DNA of 64,000 nucleotides from Pseudobdellovibrio sp031428275 (GCA_031428275.1 JANPPC010000045.1:62001-126000), one strand, 5' to 3'; positions 31,203 through 40,951 are shown, counted from the first letter of the stretch. Notes: generated by a model not told the origin, from the sequence alone. A program made the numbers and translations.

Positions 31203-32018
31203 ATGAGTCAAACAGTTCCATTCTTTATTACGATTCCGCACTCGGGTGAAAAAGTTCCGCACCAGACTCCGTGGCTTGCTACTTTGCCCGAAGAAATTTT
31301 GATGGCCGATGTTGATCGCTACGTCGATATTTTATACAAACCCGTTTTAGATCAGTTGCAGATCCCGTTTCAGACAACAGACTGGCATCGCTACGCCGTT
31401 GATTTGAATCGCGTTCCAACTGACGTTGATGAATTGTCGGTTGAAGGTGCGCCTAAAAAAGCAGGCACTCACCCGGATGGTTATCATTGGGTCATGACCA
31501 AGAACGAAATTAAATTAATGTATGCCCCGATCACGCAACTGGCACACGATCAGCTTACTCAATTGATTTACGAACCTTTTCACCAAAGTGTTCGTAATTA
31601 TTACGAAAGTTTTCGTAAGCTTGGATTTAAAAATGTTTTTCATATCGATGCTCATTCGATGCCTTCGCTAGGTACTCGCATGCACAAAGATCCTGGTCAA
31701 CTTCGCGCTGACATCGTAATCAGTGATTGTTTGGGTAAAAGTTGCGCGCCCGCATTTCGTGATTTGGTCATTGCGGCCTATGCAACCGCTGGTTTTCGTG
31801 TGGGTTACAACTGGCCGTACATGGGTGGCTGCGTTACTGAGCAGTACGGTCATCCCGAACTGGGGCAGCACGCCATTCAAGTTGAGTTGAACCGTTCACT
31901 GTACATGGATGAAAAAACCAAGAAGCTTGAGTCGACGCATGAGCAAGTTCAAAGCAAAATTTTAAAAGTTGTCAGCTATATTAAATCAGAGCTACCCAAT
32001 TTAAATCTAGGAAAGTAG
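31203..32018 (+). CDS. N-formylglutamate amidohydrolase family protein
   Basis: The 271-residue protein belongs to the FGase (HutG2-like) family, zinc-dependent amidohydrolases. Features are 'FITIPHSGEKVPHQTPW' near the N-terminus, 'DVDRYVDILY' near 38, 'VFHIDAHSMPSLGT' near 146 (metal-ligand region) and 'HAIQVELNRSLYMDE' near 223. The ATG at 31203 is chosen over 31191 because GAGG (31194-31197) precedes it at suitable distance. No other histidine-degradation genes are adjacent, so the natural substrate is uncertain. The next gene, resB, starts 11 bases after its stop, so co-transcription is possible. Confidence 0.85.
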   Translation: MSQTVPFFITIPHSGEKVPHQTPWLATLPEEILMADVDRYVDILYKPVLDQLQIPFQTTDWHRYAVDLNRVPTDVDELSVEGAPKKAGTHPDGYHWVMTKNEIKLMYAPITQLAHDQLTQLIYEPFHQSVRNYYESFRKLGFKNVFHIDAHSMPSLGTRMHKDPGQLRADIVISDCLGKSCAPAFRDLVIAAYATAGFRVGYNWPYMGGCVTEQYGHPELGQHAIQVELNRSLYMDEKTKKLESTHEQVQSKILKVVSYIKSELPNLNLGK

Positions 32019-32029
32019 TTTTAAACAAT

Positions 32030-33445
32030 ATGATTTTTAAAAATAAAGTAATTAATAAGTTCTGGAGATTCTCAAGCTCGTTTCAGCTTGGTATTCCGAT
32101 ATTAGTTTCTATCGCGGTTTTAATCGCTTGGGGCACGATCGTTGAAGCCCAGTACGATGCTTTTGCTGCCAAAAAAATTGTTTTTGATAGCTGGATGATG
32201 TGGGTCGCTCTGAGTTTACTCATTTATAATTTAGTCGTTGTGGTGGTCGACCGCTGGCCATGGCAAAAAAATCACTATCCATTTATCATAGTCCATGCCG
32301 GTATTATCACGATTATTTTGGGTGGGTATGTCACTTATGAGTACGGGATTGACGGGCAGGTCACCGTGCCAATCTCGGGTAATAATAGTTATATCTCGGT
32401 GCCGCAAACCGATTTAGTCGTCTACGCGACCTTCGACGGCGATCGTTATTCAAAGGTTGTCGATCGAGAAGTTGATTATTTCAATCATCCGCCAAACGCT
32501 GAAAAACCTTACGTGATTGAATTGGGCCCCGATAAAGTGGAAATTCTTGAATATGTTAAGTACGCACGTTTGCAATCAAAAGTAAAAGCTAATAACGACG
32601 AGCTCGCCGGCGCTTCGGTGCGGTTTCAACTCATGAACGAAAACGTCAAGCAAGTTCAACAAATCACACAAGCTAAAAAAGACAAAGAAGTTAAATTTAA
32701 TTTAGGTCCAGCTCAAGTTTTCTTAGGCCCAGTTCGTGAAATCAAGCCCGAAGAACGTAGCAATGAGGTATTTTTAACTCCGATCGATAATGAAAAACTG
32801 AAATACACGATTTATTATAAGCAGGGTCTGAAACCCACGCGCACGGGCGTCATGAAGATCGGTGACGTCGTGCAAACCGGTTGGATGGGGCTTGAGCTAC
32901 GTTTGTTGGATTATTTACCGAAAGCGGCCGAAGAATACGATGTGACGCGCTTTCCGCGCCCGACTCCGCTGACATCGTCAGCGGTGCGCATTCGTCATAA
33001 AGGCATCGAAAAATGGCTGGTTTTAAATGATGTGCTGAAAATTTTCGGCACGAATAGCGCCTACTTACTTAGTTATCAAAATCGCCGCATGGATTTAGGT
33101 TTTAAAATAAACTTAGAAAAGTTCGACGTTATTCGCTACCAGGGAACGCAGAAAGCAATGGAGTACGCAAGCTTAGTGAATGTCAGCGGAAACGAGCCAG
33201 CAGGGGGCGCTGGGCCAATGCCGGTGCAACAATTAATCTCAATGAATGAGCCGTTGAAGTATCGCGGTTACACCATTTATCAGGCAAGCTTTCAAGAAGA
33301 CGAGGTTACGGGAAATCCCGTGGCTTCCGTATTTTCGGTGAATAAAGATCCCGGAAGACCCGTTAAGTATTTAGGTTCGATTATTTTTACCTTAGGAATA
33401 GTTTGGCTATTCTATCAACGTCGTAAACGGAGAACTGCCGTATGA
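32030..33445 (+). CDS. resB: Cytochrome c biogenesis protein ResB/Ccs1
   Basis: One half of the system II haem-transport and ligation complex, which attaches haem to apocytochromes outside the inner membrane. The 471-residue product has three N-terminal membrane segments ('LGIPILVSIAVLIAWGTIV', 'WMMWVALSLLIYNLVVVVV', 'FIIVHAGIITIILGGYVTY'), a periplasmic domain of about 330 residues, and a final membrane helix ('LGSIIFTLGIVWLFYQ'). 'EPLKYRGYTIYQASFQED' near 402 is the usual ResB C-terminal block. The stop overlaps the ccsA start by 4 bases (ATGA). It lies just upstream of six genes that encode a multihaem complex, its likely clients. Confidence 0.9.
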   Translation: MIFKNKVINKFWRFSSSFQLGIPILVSIAVLIAWGTIVEAQYDAFAAKKIVFDSWMMWVALSLLIYNLVVVVVDRWPWQKNHYPFIIVHAGIITIILGGYVTYEYGIDGQVTVPISGNNSYISVPQTDLVVYATFDGDRYSKVVDREVDYFNHPPNAEKPYVIELGPDKVEILEYVKYARLQSKVKANNDELAGASVRFQLMNENVKQVQQITQAKKDKEVKFNLGPAQVFLGPVREIKPEERSNEVFLTPIDNEKLKYTIYYKQGLKPTRTGVMKIGDVVQTGWMGLELRLLDYLPKAAEEYDVTRFPRPTPLTSSAVRIRHKGIEKWLVLNDVLKIFGTNSAYLLSYQNRRMDLGFKINLEKFDVIRYQGTQKAMEYASLVNVSGNEPAGGAGPMPVQQLISMNEPLKYRGYTIYQASFQEDEVTGNPVASVFSVNKDPGRPVKYLGSIIFTLGIVWLFYQRRKRRTAV

Positions 33446-35094
33446 AATTATTAATAGTAGCTGCATCACTTTTTTTTAGCGTATTTGCCTTCGCCAAACA
33501 GGGAGATCAAATTCGCTATCTACCAGTTCAAGATGCTGGCCGCATTAAACCTTACGACACTTTCGCGGAAGAAACTTTAGAGTTGATCTACGGAAAAAAG
33601 TCTTACAAAGAAAGTGAAGAAAAGCCTTCGATAAAGGCTCAGTGGGTCGTTTTAACTTGGATGCTCGCGCCTGAAAGCTGGGTCTCTAGACCTTTATTCG
33701 AGGTGAAACATCACGAGGTTCTAGAGCAATTGGGTTTATCGAAAGAAAAAAAACATTTTACCGGCAGAGAGCTTTTTGAGTCCGAGAAGTTTGCAAATTT
33801 GATGCAAGACTTGCAAAACAAGCGTGAAACAAAAGAGAAGTTAACTCCTTATTATCAGGCGTTGCAGCGTATAGAAAACCAATTTTTTATCTTTCGTGAG
33901 ATGGCTTCTGGCCGCCTGATGAAGGTTTTTCCTGTGCCGACGCAGGACACGTGGTTATCGGTCGCCGAATTACCGCCTGATGCGCAAGTGGCATTTTTAG
34001 AAATTAGTAAATCGGTTGCTAACCACTTGGGTTTAGCGATTAAAGTCGATTCTACTGAAGAAGAAAAAAGCAAAGTTGCCGAAGAACTAGATCGTGCAGT
34101 TGTGCAGTTTGAAGCCATTGCGGCTAGTTCTGATTTAGCTAAATACAATGCGGCCCATAAAGTAAAAACTGAAGTCAGATATAACGATGTGCATCCGTTT
34201 CGTTGGGCGTACGTATTCTATTTGTTAGCCTCGTTAGTATTACTTTATTTGTGGATTCGTAACCAAGATAAAGGCATGGCCTTAGCTTGGATATTTCTAG
34301 GAATTGGCTTTTTGATTCATACTCTTGGTTTTGCGTTTCGCGTTTATTTGGCCGAGCGACCTCCGGTTTCGAATATGTACGAAACCGTTATTTGGACGTC
34401 ATGGGGTGCGATTTTGTTCGCCGTGATTTTGGAAATCAATTACCGCTTCAAAGTGATGTTATTAGGCGGAAGTTTGATGGGTTTGTTCGCATTAATCGTA
34501 GCCGATTCGGCTCCGGCTATTTTAGATCCGAGTCTTCAGCCGCTAGAGGCTGTGCTACGCAGTAATTACTGGCTGATCGTACACGTGATGACAATTACGA
34601 TTTCGTACGCAGCTTTTTTATTAGCGTTTGGTTTGGGCGATTTAGGAATGATTTACTACGTAATCGACGAACAAAAGCACGCCGATAAAATTCAAAAGAT
34701 CACGACAGGTGTTTATCGCGCGATGCAGATCGGCGTTGCGTTCCTAGCGCCCGGAATTATTTTGGGTGGAGTCTGGGCCGATTATTCTTGGGGCCGCTTC
34801 TGGGGATGGGACCCTAAAGAAACTTGGGCGTTGATCGTGTTGTTAGGGTACGTAATCGTATTGCATGCACGATTGGTGGGTTGGTTAAAGAACTTTGGAA
34901 TGCTCGCTTCAGGTGTAATAACTTTTAGTTTAGTTATTATGGCTTGGTACGGAGTGAATTTCGTTCTTGGCGCAGGGCTTCATTCGTATGGTTTTGGCGC
35001 CGGTGGAGTCGAGTACGTAGGTGTTTTTGTTGCACTTCACTTGTTGTTTGTTGCTTATGCTTATTTAGCAAAACGTTCTTCAAAAACAGTCTGA
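33442..35094 (+). CDS. ccsA: Cytochrome c biogenesis protein CcsA
   Basis: Second half of the system II synthetase. The 550-residue product has a signal-like N-terminus, a periplasmic domain of about 230 residues, then about eight membrane helices. The haem-handling WWD motif is seen in 'WGRFWGWDPKETWALIVLL' (near 453). Conserved His residues flank it: 'LIHTLGFAFR' near 290, 'LIVHVMTITI' near 375, and 'GLHSYGFGAGG' near 512. The long N-terminal periplasmic domain is larger than in chloroplast or Bacillus CcsA and resembles versions in some other phyla. It starts inside the resB stop, so the two are made in equal amounts. A hairpin terminator follows at 35105. Confidence 0.92.
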   Translation: MKLLIVAASLFFSVFAFAKQGDQIRYLPVQDAGRIKPYDTFAEETLELIYGKKSYKESEEKPSIKAQWVVLTWMLAPESWVSRPLFEVKHHEVLEQLGLSKEKKHFTGRELFESEKFANLMQDLQNKRETKEKLTPYYQALQRIENQFFIFREMASGRLMKVFPVPTQDTWLSVAELPPDAQVAFLEISKSVANHLGLAIKVDSTEEEKSKVAEELDRAVVQFEAIAASSDLAKYNAAHKVKTEVRYNDVHPFRWAYVFYLLASLVLLYLWIRNQDKGMALAWIFLGIGFLIHTLGFAFRVYLAERPPVSNMYETVIWTSWGAILFAVILEINYRFKVMLLGGSLMGLFALIVADSAPAILDPSLQPLEAVLRSNYWLIVHVMTITISYAAFLLAFGLGDLGMIYYVIDEQKHADKIQKITTGVYRAMQIGVAFLAPGIILGGVWADYSWGRFWGWDPKETWALIVLLGYVIVLHARLVGWLKNFGMLASGVITFSLVIMAWYGVNFVLGAGLHSYGFGAGGVEYVGVFVALHLLFVAYAYLAKRSSKTV

Positions 35095-35104
35095 GAAGCG
35101 AAAC

Positions 35105-35144
35105 CAACAGAGGTATTGCGCCTCTGTTGAGAAATTATTTTTTT
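35105..35144 (+). terminator. Intrinsic terminator after ccsA
   Basis: CAACAGAGG (35105-35113) and CCTCTGTTG (35121-35129) form a perfect 9-base stem with a 7-base loop. AGAAATTA and a run of seven T (35138-35144) follow. This separates the resB-ccsA transcript from the act operon, perhaps incompletely. Confidence 0.7.
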
Positions 35145-35175
35145 GTTTTTGCTAAAAGTAATTGCAGCTATGTTT

Positions 35176-35188
35176 TTGGTGTCACCAA
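35176..35188. promoter_or_regulatory. Palindrome upstream of actA
   Basis: TTGGTGTCACCAA at 35176-35188 is a perfect inverted repeat (six-base arms, one central base). It lies about 30 bases upstream of a candidate -35 element, where an activator or repressor of the respiratory operon could bind. The protein is unknown. Confidence 0.3.
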
Positions 35189-35217
35189 GCTTTCTCATTT
35201 GCTTTTCAAAAAGCTCC

Positions 35218-35246
35218 GTGACATTACGCTTTGAATCCATTTAAAT
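35218..35246 (+). promoter_or_regulatory. Candidate promoter of the act operon
   Basis: GTGACA at 35218-35223, a 17-base spacer, and TTAAAT at 35241-35246. Predicted transcription starts near 35253, leaving about 25 bases to the ATG at 35279. Matches are 5/6 and 4/6 to the sigma-70 consensus. Confidence 0.35.
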
Positions 35247-35278
35247 TTGATACTTCAAGAGTTAGAAAAAGGATGTTT

Positions 35279-35833
35279 ATGCAACTTCATTTTTTGCAAC
35301 AAGGGTTGGTTGGGATTGTTTTGATCTCTACATTATTTGTTTCGGGCTGTCTGTGGGATTCTCCAGATGCAGAAACACGTGTGAAAACGAGCATCGGTTA
35401 TAACGACGGCTATGCGCCAGAGCAGCCGATACCATTCAGTCACGAACAACACGTTGGACAGTTGAATATTCAATGTCAGTACTGTCATAACCAAGTTGAA
35501 AGATCAAAATCTTCAAACGTTCCGGCGTTATCGACTTGTATGAATTGCCATCAGCAAGTTGCGACTGACAAAGAGCCCATCAAAAAATTACGCGAAGCTT
35601 ACGCGGAAAATAAATCAATTGAATGGGTGAAAGTTCACATGCTTCCTGATCACGTTCAATTTAATCATCAGGCGCACGTTCAGAGCGGGGTGAATTGTCA
35701 AACTTGTCACGGACCGATCGAAAAAATGGCCCGCGTTTACCAGTTTTCAGATTTATCGATGGGCTGGTGTATAAATTGCCATCGCCAACCTGAAAATAAA
35801 GCTCCCCTTAACTGTACAACTTGTCACCACTAG
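35279..35833 (+). CDS. actA: Alternative complex III subunit ActA, pentahaem cytochrome c
   Basis: Part of the quinol:electron acceptor oxidoreductase that replaces the bc1 complex. The 184-residue product has a signal sequence with lipobox 'LFVSGC' and five CxxCH haem sites: CQYCH, CMNCH, CQTCH, CINCH and CTTCH. ATG 35279 is chosen because AAAAAGG (35266-35272) lies 6 bases before it. The ATG at 35273 would abut that sequence, and a TTG at 35231 would add a non-signal extension. Covalent haem attachment should need ResB/CcsA, encoded just upstream. It starts the actABCDEF run. Confidence 0.93.
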   Translation: MQLHFLQQGLVGIVLISTLFVSGCLWDSPDAETRVKTSIGYNDGYAPEQPIPFSHEQHVGQLNIQCQYCHNQVERSKSSNVPALSTCMNCHQQVATDKEPIKKLREAYAENKSIEWVKVHMLPDHVQFNHQAHVQSGVNCQTCHGPIEKMARVYQFSDLSMGWCINCHRQPENKAPLNCTTCHH

Positions 35834-35844
35834 AGAGAGATCAC

Positions 35845-38800
35845 ATGAATACAACATCACATGATCACGACGAACACGAAAATCAAAAAGAGAACCAGCC
35901 AAATCGCCCGAATGAAATCGTGCGCGACAATACGTACTGGAGATCTTTCGACGAATTAAATAATACGCCTGAATTTCAAAAATCGTTAGATACTGAATTC
36001 ATGTCTTCACCTTTACGTAAAGGTTCAGAAAACGAAGGTGACTCAGACAAATGGGCTCGCCGTGAGTTCTTGAAATTAATGGGTGCTTCAATGGCATTAA
36101 CAACGGCGGCGGGTTGTATTCGTCGTCCGGTACAAAAAATTGTACCTTACGTTGTACAGCCTGAAGAAGTAACACTCGGAGTTTCTAACTATTACACGTC
36201 TACATTTTTTGATGGCCAAGAAGGATTAAGTTTAAAAGTTAAATCTCGCGAAGGTCGTCCCGTGCACATTCAAGGTAACGAGCTAAACGCAAGCAACGGC
36301 GGCGCCGTATCTGTTCGTGCGCAGGCCTCTTTACTTGGCTTGTACGATACGGAGCGCTTACAAGCCCCATATCGCAATTTATTTAACGAGAAAAAAACGA
36401 ATAAAGAAACCGTTGGAATTTCATGGGAAGATTTAGATAAAAAAGTCGTTGAAGAACTTAAAAAAGGTCAAACTTTTATCTTATCAGGAAATATCGCATC
36501 TCCTGCTACACAAGCGGTAATTGACGATTTCGGTAAAGCATTCGGATCGCAGCATGTCGTATGGGAGCCTTTAGCTAACGACGAGATTTCTGAAGGTCAA
36601 AAAGTGTCATACGGTGAAGCGATTGTACCGCAATATCGTTTTCAGGATGCTAAAGTAATTGTTTCGATCGACGCAGACTTTTTAGGTGCTTGGTTAACTC
36701 CGGTCGCCTTTACTCGTGCCTATGCGGCGGGAAGAAAAAATATTTCTAAAATGTCTCGTATGGTTTCGTTCGATTCAACTTATTCATTGACGGCAGCTAA
36801 CGCTGACTTACGTTACAAAATTAAACCTTCACAGCAATTAACGGTCGTGATGGGTTTAATTTCTGAACTTATGGTGGCGGGACATTACGCGGGATCGGAC
36901 GCAGTCAAGTCTGCAGTAGCTCCGTTTAAGAACGCGGCCGCAATGCTTAGAATAAACCCAGAAGCTTTCAAAAAAGTAGCTTCTGATTTATGGGCAAACG
37001 CGGGAAAATCTTTAGTTGTAGCGGGTGGTTTGCAAACTCGTACGCAAGATTCTTTGCAGTTACAGGTTGCCGTAAATTTCTTAAATTCAATTTTAGGTAA
37101 TGAAGGTAAAACGATCGTTGCAAAACCGGCCGGCTACATGAAGTCTTCTTATGCTGAGATTGTTTCGTTAGTTAAAAAAATGAATGCGGGTTCGGTTAAA
37201 ACTTTAATTATTTATCGTTCAAACCCGATCTTTAATTTATCTAAAGATTTAGGTTTTGAAGAAGCGCTTAAAAAAGTAAATACGGTTGTTTATGTGGGCG
37301 AGCGTATGGATGAAACGGCGATCAAATCTAGCTTTGTCGCGGCTGATAACCATGCTTTAGAAACTTGGGGTGATGCCTCATTCAACACGGGCACATATTC
37401 AATTCACCAACCATTGATTCGTACGATGTACGATACGCGTTCGTTTCAGTTGTCTTTGATGACTTGGGCGTTTATGGCGAACTTAGGTCCTAAGCGCTTA
37501 ACGACTTACGAAACCTTCTATGATTACCTACGCGCTTTTTGTAAAGAAGAGATTGCGGGTAAGTTCGGGGGCGCGGGTGACTTTGAAACTTTCTGGAACG
37601 ATCTTTTACAAAAAGGAACGATCGGTACAGAAATAACGACGGCGGGGGCGCGTTCTTTCCGCGGTGATGCATTCGCTTCAATTAAAAAAACTCTTTCGTC
37701 TGATCACTTTGAATTAGTGCTTTATCCTAAAATTCAAATTGGTGATGGTTCTTTATCTAACTTGGCGTGGTTACACGAACTACCAGATCCTGTTACTAAG
37801 ATCGTTTGGGATAACTACGCGTCGATTTCTATCAAAACAGCTGAAGCTTTAAAAGTTCACGAAGGTGATCTAATTGAAGTTAAAGTGGGCGATAAAAAGT
37901 TGTCGGTGCCGGCGCACATTCAACCTGGTTTACACGATGAAGTTGTAGCAATAGCCATTGGTTACGGTCGCACAAATACCGGTAAAGTTGGTAACGGTGT
38001 CGGCGTAGATGCCTTCCCTCTTTCAACTTTAACTAAAGATGAAATTTTATTCGCGGGTTTATCAGTCGAAGTTAAAAAACTAGGCGGTAAATACGATCTA
38101 GTGACAACGCAAGGTCACGATTCGATGGAGGGTCGTCAAATCGTCGTTACTGCGACGAACAAAGATTATGAAGCTAACAAAGAAGCGAATATTCATCGTC
38201 ACCACACGTGGTCTATTTGGTCTGGGCATCAATACAACGGACACAAATGGGGCATGAGCGTTGATCTAAATTCTTGTACGGGCTGTTCAGCTTGTATGGT
38301 CGCGTGTCAGTCAGAAAATAATATTCACGTTGTTGGAAAAAAATATATTATGCAGGGTCGCGAAATGCACTGGATCCGCATTGACCGGTATTACACTGGC
38401 GATGCTGAAAATGCAGAAGCTGTTTTTCAGCCGATCATGTGTCAACACTGTGACAATGCTCCGTGCGAAACGGTTTGCCCGGTTGCGGCCACGGTTCACA
38501 GCAGTGAAGGCTTGAATGAAATGGTTTACAACCGCTGCGTGGGTACACGTTATTGTTCGAACAACTGTCCGTACAAAGTACGTCGTTTTAACTGGTTCAA
38601 TTATGCAAAGTTAATCGAAAAACCAATGCATATGGCTTTAAATCCTGAAGTGACGGTTCGCCCGCGCGGGGTCATGGAGAAATGTACATTCTGCGTTCAG
38701 CGTATTAAGGCTGGAAAGAACCAAGCTAAAACAGAAGGTCGTCCGTTAAAAGATGGCGATATTAAAGTTGCTTGTGAAGTGGCTTGTCCGACGACGGCGA

Positions 38801-39012
38801 TCGTATTCGGAGATTTAAACGATGAGAATTCTCGCGTGGCTAAGGCTTTCAAACAAGAACCGCGTGCATACGCATTACTTGAAGAGTGGTACGCGAAGCC
38901 TTCGGTTCGTTATATGACTAAAATTAGAAATAACGATATGTTAACTCCGCCAAAACATCACGCGGAAGCTAAGCCAACAGAGGCTTCGCAGTCGGAAGGA
39001 GCTCGCGTATGA
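35845..39012 (+). CDS. actB: Alternative complex III subunit ActB, iron-sulfur protein
   Basis: Large peripheral subunit of 1055 residues. After a charged N-terminus, a twin-arginine-like segment 'ARREFLKLMGASMAL' (about 72-86) precedes 'TTAAGC', so it is probably exported folded and perhaps lipidated. The middle (about 100-770) resembles a molybdopterin oxidoreductase, which in ActB proteins carries no Mo cofactor. The C-terminal ferredoxin part holds four Cys clusters: 'CTGCSACMVACQSEN', 'CQHCDNAPCETVCPV', 'CVGTRYCSNNCPYKVRRFNW' and 'CTFCVQ...CEVACPT'. ATG 35845 follows GAGAGAGA; an in-frame start at 35821 lies inside actA. It overlaps actC by 4 bases. Confidence 0.95.
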   Translation: MNTTSHDHDEHENQKENQPNRPNEIVRDNTYWRSFDELNNTPEFQKSLDTEFMSSPLRKGSENEGDSDKWARREFLKLMGASMALTTAAGCIRRPVQKIVPYVVQPEEVTLGVSNYYTSTFFDGQEGLSLKVKSREGRPVHIQGNELNASNGGAVSVRAQASLLGLYDTERLQAPYRNLFNEKKTNKETVGISWEDLDKKVVEELKKGQTFILSGNIASPATQAVIDDFGKAFGSQHVVWEPLANDEISEGQKVSYGEAIVPQYRFQDAKVIVSIDADFLGAWLTPVAFTRAYAAGRKNISKMSRMVSFDSTYSLTAANADLRYKIKPSQQLTVVMGLISELMVAGHYAGSDAVKSAVAPFKNAAAMLRINPEAFKKVASDLWANAGKSLVVAGGLQTRTQDSLQLQVAVNFLNSILGNEGKTIVAKPAGYMKSSYAEIVSLVKKMNAGSVKTLIIYRSNPIFNLSKDLGFEEALKKVNTVVYVGERMDETAIKSSFVAADNHALETWGDASFNTGTYSIHQPLIRTMYDTRSFQLSLMTWAFMANLGPKRLTTYETFYDYLRAFCKEEIAGKFGGAGDFETFWNDLLQKGTIGTEITTAGARSFRGDAFASIKKTLSSDHFELVLYPKIQIGDGSLSNLAWLHELPDPVTKIVWDNYASISIKTAEALKVHEGDLIEVKVGDKKLSVPAHIQPGLHDEVVAIAIGYGRTNTGKVGNGVGVDAFPLSTLTKDEILFAGLSVEVKKLGGKYDLVTTQGHDSMEGRQIVVTATNKDYEANKEANIHRHHTWSIWSGHQYNGHKWGMSVDLNSCTGCSACMVACQSENNIHVVGKKYIMQGREMHWIRIDRYYTGDAENAEAVFQPIMCQHCDNAPCETVCPVAATVHSSEGLNEMVYNRCVGTRYCSNNCPYKVRRFNWFNYAKLIEKPMHMALNPEVTVRPRGVMEKCTFCVQRIKAGKNQAKTEGRPLKDGDIKVACEVACPTTAIVFGDLNDENSRVAKAFKQEPRAYALLEEWYAKPSVRYMTKIRNNDMLTPPKHHAEAKPTEASQSEGARV

Positions 39013-40421
39013 GTTTAACTTCAAACAACATCATGCTAAGCCAGCCGTCCAATCATCAGCCGATGAAGCGTGATGAACTTGTGCTAGGCAACAAGTCATT
39101 AAAAGACATCACCGACGACATTTGTGCTCCGGTTGAAAGATTTCCATCTAAAGGTTGGATGGGTCTTTTCTTAGGCGCAAAAACGTTGTTTATTTTTTAC
39201 ATCTTAACGATCGCAATGGTTGTCTCAACCGGTATGGGTCTATTAGGGGTGAATCATCCAATCGGATGGGGAACGATGATTATCACGTTCGTATTCTGGG
39301 TGGGTATTGGCCATGCTGGTACATTAATCTCGGCGATTCTTTTTCTATTCCGTCAAAAATGGAGAACTTCGGTGGCTCGTTCTGCTGAAGCCATGACGGT
39401 CTTTGCGGTTATGACTGCGGGTATCTTTCCGTTGATCCACACGGGTCGTCCTTGGTTAGATTTCTGGTTGTTTCCGTATCCGAATCAACGTGGTCCATTA
39501 TGGGTGAATTTCCGTTCTCCTTTATTGTGGGACGTTTTCGCTATTTCGACTTACGCGACTGTGTCGACTGTTTTCTGGTTCATTGGTTTGATTCCAGATT
39601 TAGCGACTTTAAAAGATCGCGCTAAAAATAAAATCCGTTACATGGTTTACGGCGCTTTATCTTTAGGTTGGAGAGGGACTGCAAAAAACTGGTCACACTA
39701 TGAAATGTTGTATCTTATTTTGGCGGGTCTATCGACCCCTCTAGTTTTATCGGTTCACACGATTGTATCGTTCGACTTCGCGGTTTCTGGTTTACCAGGA
39801 TGGCATACAACGATCTTTCCACCGTACTTTGTAGCGGGTGCGATCTTCTCTGGTTTCGCGATGGTTATTACTTTGATGAGCTTAATCCGTATCGGATTTC
39901 CGCAATTTAAAGATTACATCACGATCAATCATATGGAAGTGATGAATAAAATCATCATGATGACGGGTTTAATGGTGGGTTACGCTTACGGATCAGAATT
40001 CTTAATCGCTTGGTATTCGGGTAATGATTACGAGCGATACGTATTTATGAATCGTGCAATGGGCCCTTACGCTTGGTCTTACTGGATTATGATTTTCTGT
40101 AACGTGGTTGCGCCGCAGGTTTTCTGGGTTCGCAAATTTCGTCGTTCAATTCCAGTCATGTTCGTGGTTTCAATTTTTGTAAATATCGGTATGTGGTTTG
40201 AGCGTTTCGTAATTACGGTTACTTCCTTACACCGCGATTTCTTACCATCGAACTGGGGCCAGTACGCTTGGTCGATGTATGATACGGCGATTTTAGTCGG
40301 ATCATTTGGTATGTTCTTTACGATTTTCTTACTTTATCTACGCGTATTCCCGGCGATTTCAATTGCGGAAATTAAACCTGTAATGAATGTCGGTAAAGAC
40401 GACGAAAATGGAGGTCACTAA
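39009..40421 (+). CDS. actC: Alternative complex III subunit ActC (NrfD-like)
   Basis: A 470-residue integral membrane protein with about ten helices, of the NrfD/PsrC quinol-binding family. Features are 'ILTIAMVVSTGMGLLGVNHP' near 60, 'FVFWVGIGHAGTLISAILFL' near 93, 'WWVNFRSPLLWD'-like 'LWVNFRSPLLWDVFAISTY' near 164, and 'PLVLSVHTIVSFDFAV' near 241, with the His and Asp typical of the quinol site. The ATG at 39009 overlaps the actB stop (ATGA), and its own stop overlaps the actD start (TAATG), so translation is coupled on both sides. It should pass electrons from quinol to the ActB iron-sulfur clusters. Confidence 0.93.
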   Translation: MSLTSNNIMLSQPSNHQPMKRDELVLGNKSLKDITDDICAPVERFPSKGWMGLFLGAKTLFIFYILTIAMVVSTGMGLLGVNHPIGWGTMIITFVFWVGIGHAGTLISAILFLFRQKWRTSVARSAEAMTVFAVMTAGIFPLIHTGRPWLDFWLFPYPNQRGPLWVNFRSPLLWDVFAISTYATVSTVFWFIGLIPDLATLKDRAKNKIRYMVYGALSLGWRGTAKNWSHYEMLYLILAGLSTPLVLSVHTIVSFDFAVSGLPGWHTTIFPPYFVAGAIFSGFAMVITLMSLIRIGFPQFKDYITINHMEVMNKIIMMTGLMVGYAYGSEFLIAWYSGNDYERYVFMNRAMGPYAWSYWIMIFCNVVAPQVFWVRKFRRSIPVMFVVSIFVNIGMWFERFVITVTSLHRDFLPSNWGQYAWSMYDTAILVGSFGMFFTIFLLYLRVFPAISIAEIKPVMNVGKDDENGGH

Positions 40422-40951
40422 TGGGTAAAAAAAGAGTGATCGGCGGAATGGCCGCGATTTTTCTAAAAGAGTCTCAGGTTTTAAAAGCAGCGGCGCTAAC
40501 GCGCGAATCTGGTTTTGTGAAATTTGACGCAATCTCACCGTATCCGATTCACGGTATGGAAGAAGCGTGCGGAATTAAACGTTCAACCATCCCGTACGTT
40601 ACTTTTGGTGCCGGAGTGCTTGGTTTAGGTTTAGCCTTAGCTTTAGTGTATTACACTTCAGTTATTAACTGGCCAATTAACGTTGGTGGTAAACCAATGT
40701 TTTCATTACCAGCATTTATCCCGATTATGTTCGAATTAACGGTTTTATTCGCGGCTTTATGTTCGGTGGGTGCTTTATTCTTCCACGCGAAAATGCCAAA
40801 GATTGATCCACCAACAATTGACAAAGATTTAACGTCGCACAAATTCGCGATTTTTATTCCTGAAAACGACATTGGCTACAATGAAGATCGCATCACGCGC
40901 ATGATGAATGAATTAGGCGCAGCTGAAGTGAAGAAAGTAGCGGAGTACTAA
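40421..40951 (+). CDS. actD: Alternative complex III subunit ActD
   Basis: A 176-residue membrane protein. The soluble N-terminal part carries 'FDAISPYPIHGMEEACGIK' (about 36-54), the hallmark of ActD. Two membrane helices follow ('VTFGAGVLGLGLALALVYY' and 'FIPIMFELTVLFAALCSVGA'), then 'HAKMPKIDP' and a C-terminal cytoplasmic tail. ActD subunits sit beside ActC and help hold the complex together. The start overlaps the actC stop by one base, and actE begins directly after its stop. Confidence 0.92.
   Translation: MGKKRVIGGMAAIFLKESQVLKAAALTRESGFVKFDAISPYPIHGMEEACGIKRSTIPYVTFGAGVLGLGLALALVYYTSVINWPINVGGKPMFSLPAFIPIMFELTVLFAALCSVGALFFHAKMPKIDPPTIDKDLTSHKFAIFIPENDIGYNEDRITRMMNELGAAEVKKVAEY

Noticed and set aside
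34944..35234. Plus-strand frame of 96 residues overlapping the end of ccsA and crossing its terminator
   Set aside because: It runs in another frame of ccsA and through the hairpin at 35105, with no start signal.
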